Below, piece after piece: positions 60,212 to 64,000 of a stretch of 64,000 bases of DNA. How positions within the stretch are numbered: the first letter of the stretch is position 1; each line of letters opens with the position of its first letter. The stretch comes from Flaveria trinervia (Eukaryota > Streptophyta > Magnoliopsida > Asterales > Asteraceae). The position numbers and the translations under genes are program-made. Location: the NCBI GenBank assembly GCA_025506515.1, contig CM046442.1, positions 115,164,162-115,228,161 of the forward strand, read 5' to 3'. Under the pieces are notes generated by a model, which ran no database searches, had not been told where the DNA came from, and was given only the letters and a program-made list of their open reading frames with translations.

Positions 60212-60226
60212 GGCTCTTGATGCCAT
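60212..60226 (-). other. Copia-3 primer-binding site
   Basis: ATGGCATCAAGAGCC on the minus strand directly follows the LTR end CCCATCA. It is a variant of the usual TGGTATCAGAGCC. Confidence 0.7.
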
Positions 60227-61216
60227 TGATGGGTTTGTAAGAACACAAAACATAGTTTAACCCGTTAAACTTCTAAAAACGCAGCGGAATAACAACTTTA
60301 TAAACTTACTTATAAGCTGAAAAACATGTTCTTTAGGTGACCATATAAATGTATAAAGCAAACCCAAAATCAAAGGATCTTATATGTGAATAAGCAAGCT
60401 ATGAACACAAAAACAAGCAAAATGGACAGTCATAAACAAGCTGCCATAATCTACTTTTCAGCAGCTCAAGACGTGGATGAAATGCTTCTAAAAGGGGCTG
60501 CCAAAACCATGGATGAGATGAAGATGGAGATGCCCAAAATCGGCCAAGACTCCAAGAAAAGGAGCCCTCAAGCTTGTATACCCCAAGCCTCCTTGCAAAC
60601 ACCTCTTCTTGCTAGGGAGATGACACCAAATCGGCCACAAAACCCTCCAAACTTGCTGCCTGGCGAGAGGTTTTAGAGAGAGAGAGATGTTTTGTGTGTG
60701 TTGCATGCAATGAGATTGGATGAGATATTTTTGAGTCTCCAAGACTAGTTAAATGTGTATGTTAGTTACAAGACAAAAGGTCCAATGAAAGACAAGGGGG
60801 GCGGCCAAATAGATTCAAAAGGTTCCCCTTTTTAAGCCAAGCATACACATATTAAAAAAAGTCTTGTAACTAGACATATAATTAACCACTTAATTGTATG
60901 TATAATTAATATAAGTTATACAATTAAGCAATTAACTTATAAATTCTCATTATTATTTGGTGTTATCTAACTTATTTAAATAACACTTCAAATAATATTA
61001 TTGAATAAAATATCCTAATAAGTTGTTCCCACTCATATGCAACTTGTTTAGAAAACCCATTTTCTAAATTGGTATAAATATTTAATTGCATGATCATATC
61101 ATCAATTAAATATTAATTTGTGTTTGCTAAGCTTGTTATTAGGTATAACCCGACTTGGATCATAACGTACTAACCACATCAATATTCTACGTGTCTTGGG
61201 CACATAGAATCCTACA
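60227..61216 (-). mobile_element. Copia-3 5' LTR
   Basis: The minus strand runs from TGTAGGATTC (61216) to CCCATCA (60227), 990 bp. ATCAC flanks the whole element at 57317-57321 and 61217-61221, a perfect 5-bp target duplication inside the Gypsy-3 RT. LTR copies differ by scattered single bases. Confidence 0.92.
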
Positions 61217-61500
61217 ATCACAAACTTATCCAAATAAGGTTTACACACCCGATTCATCAGGTCCATAAATACAGCTGGTGCGTTAGTCAATCCGAACGGC
61301 ATGACCAAGAACTCGTAGTGCCCATAATGAGTGCTAAACGCTGTCTTCGGTATGTCCTCCTCGAAAACCCTTAGTTGATGATATCCAGAACGAAGGTCGA
61401 TCTTCGAGAAATACGAAGCTCCCTGTAACTAATCAAATAGGTCGTCGATCCTGGGGAGAGGATACCGATTCTTCACAGTTAGCTTGTTCAACTAGCGGTA
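61217..61500 (-). pseudogene. Gypsy-3 RT, middle part
   Basis: On the minus strand: LNKLTVKNRYPLPRIDDLFD, a stop, [60 protein letters not shown] and FVIV. The Copia-3 insertion falls in the codons just before the catalytic FIDD position. It continues at 57321. Confidence 0.9.
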
Positions 61501-62364
61501 GTCGATGCACATATGGAACGACCCATCCTTCTTTTTGACAAATAACACCGGTGCTCCCCAAGGTGAGTGACTCGGCCGAATAAAACCCTTCTCCAGTAGC
61601 TCCTGTAACTGGCTAGATAACTCTTGCATTTCAGATGGTGCTAACCGATACAGTGTCTTTGCTAACGGTGTAGCTCCAGGAACCAACTCAATACGAAATT
61701 TCACCTGCCGTGGAGGAGGCAAACTAGACAAGTCATCAGGAAATACATCTGGGTAATCCCGCACTACAGGGATATCTACCAATTTCTGCTCCTCTTCTTT
61801 CTTTTCCACCACATGAGCCAGAAAAGCGGAGCACTGTTTTCGTAAACTTCGGCGTGCTTTCATGCAGGAAATAAGCTTTAAGTTTCTTCCCGGTCGTTCT
61901 TCTTGAATTCTGAGTACTCCTCCGTCTGACATAGGGACTCGCACTACCTTGTCCCGACAGACAATCTCAGCCCCGTGTTTCGACAACCAATCCATTCCCA
62001 CAATCACGTCGAAACTTCCTAACTCAAAGGGTATCAAGTCTATATCGAAGGCGTGGTTCTCCAATATTATCGAGCACTTTCTAATAATCTTGTCGTCCTG
62101 AAAAACCCTACCATTGGCCATTTCTACAGAGTAGCTAGTTTCTAGCCAACTAGAACTCAAATCAAGCAATTGCACAAACCCAAAAGATATAAAGCTATTG
62201 TCGGCTCCAGTGTCAAATAATACAGATGCAAAGTGATTATTGAGTAAGTGCGTACCCGTGACAACATTCGGGTCCTGACGGGCATCGTTGGCTCCAATGA
62301 CAAAAGCGTGTCCCCGAGCCGTATTCCCTTGGTTTGTCGGGCCTTGATTTCCAGCTATAGCCAT
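61501..62364 (-). pseudogene. Gypsy-3 protease and RT N-terminus
   Basis: A 290-residue open frame. [20 protein letters not shown] and [11 protein letters not shown] give the aspartic protease [22 protein letters not shown] is its second conserved block. [20 protein letters not shown] is the protease-RT border, followed by [20 protein letters not shown] and [18 protein letters not shown] of RT. It ends at a stop at about 61492 in place of the usual continuation. Best preserved part of the element. Confidence 0.92.
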
Positions 62365-62373
62365 CGCCTGTTG

Positions 62374-63729
62374 CTAGTTGTTCCTTTTTTGACCTGGTGC
62401 CTGATTCAGTTTGGGGCACATGTTCCTATAGTGATCGGGGCTTCCACACTCGTAACAGCCCCTGGCATTCCCGGCGGGGTTAACCGCATTGACTGGTGCG
62501 ACCATATTTGGCGCTGTTCTACAGTCTCTTGCTAAATGCCCCGGGGGTTTATAGTTCGTGCACACCCGGCACGAAATAGTTGGGGGATGATGAAAGTTGC
62601 ACCTATCACATTTGGGGTGCGGACCCACGTACTCTCGCCTGCCCTGGGTCACGGCCACAAAATTTCTGGTTGTCTTGGCCCTTTTCTCAAATTTCCCGGC
62701 ACTCGACCGACTCGTTTCCCCAACATCTTTCCTTTTCTCAGCTCCCCTGCCCAATACCCTTGTTCTCACCACCTCATCAGTTAGAGCGCCAGCCTTCAGA
62801 ATTGCGCTGTGGATAGTAGGAGGAGCAGCTGCGGTTACCATTGCCCGGATTTGAGGTGCAAGTCCCCAAATATACCTCTCTATCCTTTTTGATTCCGGGG
62901 TGACCAGATGCGGAACCAACCTTGCTAGCTCGTGAAAACGATCGGTGTAAGCCGCGTGCCCAACCCCCACCATAGCGTGATTCCAGAACTCATGCTCAAG
63001 TTTCTGCATCTCATTGAGAGGACAATACTCCTCGGTGAATTGGGCTTTGAACTCATCCCATGACATTTGCATCACTGATTCTCTTCCTCTAGCCTAAATT
63101 TGGGTGTTCCACCCAGTTAGTGCCTTGCCCTGTAGTGAGCATGTGGCATACTTGATCCTTTGACTGTCGAGGCATTCGCTGATGTCAATCACTGCCTCCA
63201 TCTTTTCAAGCCATCTAGTCAGGGCTATGGCTCCACTTTTGCCATCAAAGTCTCTCGGTTTACAAGCCACAAATTCCTTGTATGAACATCCCCATCTAGC
63301 ATTTACAAACCCGGTCTCATTAACAATCCCAGTTTCATTACCGGCTGTACCACCATTCCCAGTCTCCTGATTGCTTTCATTCCCAGTCGGGTTCCCATTA
63401 TCCTCGTTATCATTGCCACCATCCCCGTGGGGTGGTGATTCTGAAGAGCATCGCTCACTTGGGCCACGATAGTCGGAATCAGTGTAGCCAGCTGTTGGGA
63501 AATTAAGGCTGCCATATCAGAGTTTCTTATACCCTGATTGTCCTTGTAGGACCATCGCTTGTCCTTTGTGTTCTACCTCTGCCCCTGCCTCTGCCCTTCG
63601 GGGCTTCACTTCCGCCACTGTTGCTGCGGGTAACTCTTCGAGGCGGGATGTTCTAATCATAAAAGTAGTAAACGCATAAGTTTTAACCATTGCAAGGCGC
63701 ATTATCCATGTCACATTAAGGTCTAACAT
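62374..63729 (-). pseudogene. Gypsy-3 gag with CCHC zinc knuckle
   Basis: The first open piece (63729-63517) has RTSRLEELPAATVAEVKPRR. The second (63515-63303) starts MAALISQQLATLIPTIVAQV. A gag domain in pieces follows: WLEKMEAVIDISEC-like sequence near 63200, then the 233-residue frame from 63075 with SWDEFKAQFTEEYCPLNEMQ, RIERYIWGLAPQIRAMVTAA and PHPKCDRCNFHHPP. The knuckle is CYECGSPDHYRNMCPK. Gag forms the particle and chaperones RNA. Frame changes occur near 63516, 63300 and 63090. A stop at 62374 separates it from the protease frame. Confidence 0.88.
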
Positions 63730-64000
63730 TCCGGGTTAATACCATACTTATGGTTGTCACACATCGCATACAAATCATGTAATTCTCACACCATGTATAG
63801 GTAATGTCCAAACAGTAGTCCATGATAATAATGGCATATCCATGCATGAAATCAAGTTTAGTCTAGTGGAGGTCGCTATTTCCTCCTCTCTCGAGGTCCC
63901 AGACATAACCTTCTCGAGGTAAATCCCAGTGTCTAAGGTCAAGCGCAATAGCATGATCTATGAAGATCTCTTTAGGTTCAATACCCGGATTGATAAAACA
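63730..64000 (-). mobile_element. Gypsy-3 leader, continuing past the window
   Basis: This untranslated leader matches 51962-52240 almost base for base. The PBS and 5' LTR should lie just outside the window. No coding content. Confidence 0.85.

Overview
The window is a stretch of plant nuclear heterochromatin, almost certainly from an asterid and probably Asteraceae. The Copia elements with a long extra ORF after pol, the Tekay/Del-like chromovirus and the gag styles match families I know from daisy-family genomes; this is recall, not a search. I see no intact host gene. Nearly everything is retrotransposons nested in one another, with an F-box pseudogene, a Helitron helicase remnant, a Tourist-like MITE and two hexanucleotide arrays.

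Layout. 1-2752: two LTR pieces of a gypsy family here called G (LTRs TGTAACACCC...CCTTACA). 2753-5580: Helitron helicase remnant (minus), split by a Tourist-like MITE (3740-4461) with a GC-rich 46-bp tandem repeat. 5582-6471: F-box pseudogene (minus). 6560-19624: a G LTR interrupted by a complete but decayed Copia element, Copia-1 (8326-19154). 19627-22018: PBS of that G element, a tRNA-like Pol III sequence, and an LTR-like remnant (C) whose start is triplicated in 368-bp units. 22019-25064: truncated element B (LTR end plus gag). 26660-28732: 2-kb hexanucleotide array. 28733-38679: apparent solo LTR of family B inserted in that array, itself carrying a non-autonomous G element (29280-36518). 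38680-39053: rest of the array. 39054-51961: Copia-2 (LTR-internal-LTR) followed by the gag start of a further internal region. 51962-64000: minus-strand chromovirus (Gypsy-3) arranged partial internal - LTR - internal, with its RT split by a gag-only Copia-3 (57322-61216).

Insertion order can be read from target-site duplications. Array, then B LTR (ATGAC), then G-NA (TTACC/TTAGT). G LTR, then Copia-1 (shared TCAC). Gypsy-3 RT, then Copia-3 (perfect ATCAC). Helitron remnant, then MITE (TAA).

The most interesting content is the additional reading frame downstream of pol in Copia-1 and Copia-2. In Copia-2 it begins with a globular N-terminal domain, continues through a proline-rich linker, a basic/coiled-coil region and an acidic region, and is preceded by what looks like its own TATA box and short 5' leader. 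This resembles the env-like ORF position of Sireviruses, but I see no convincing signal peptide or membrane segments. In Copia-1 the N-terminal domain and the candidate promoter are deleted. All coding regions carry frameshifts or stops, so I annotate them as pseudogenes. Boundaries were counted by eye and may be off by a few bases.
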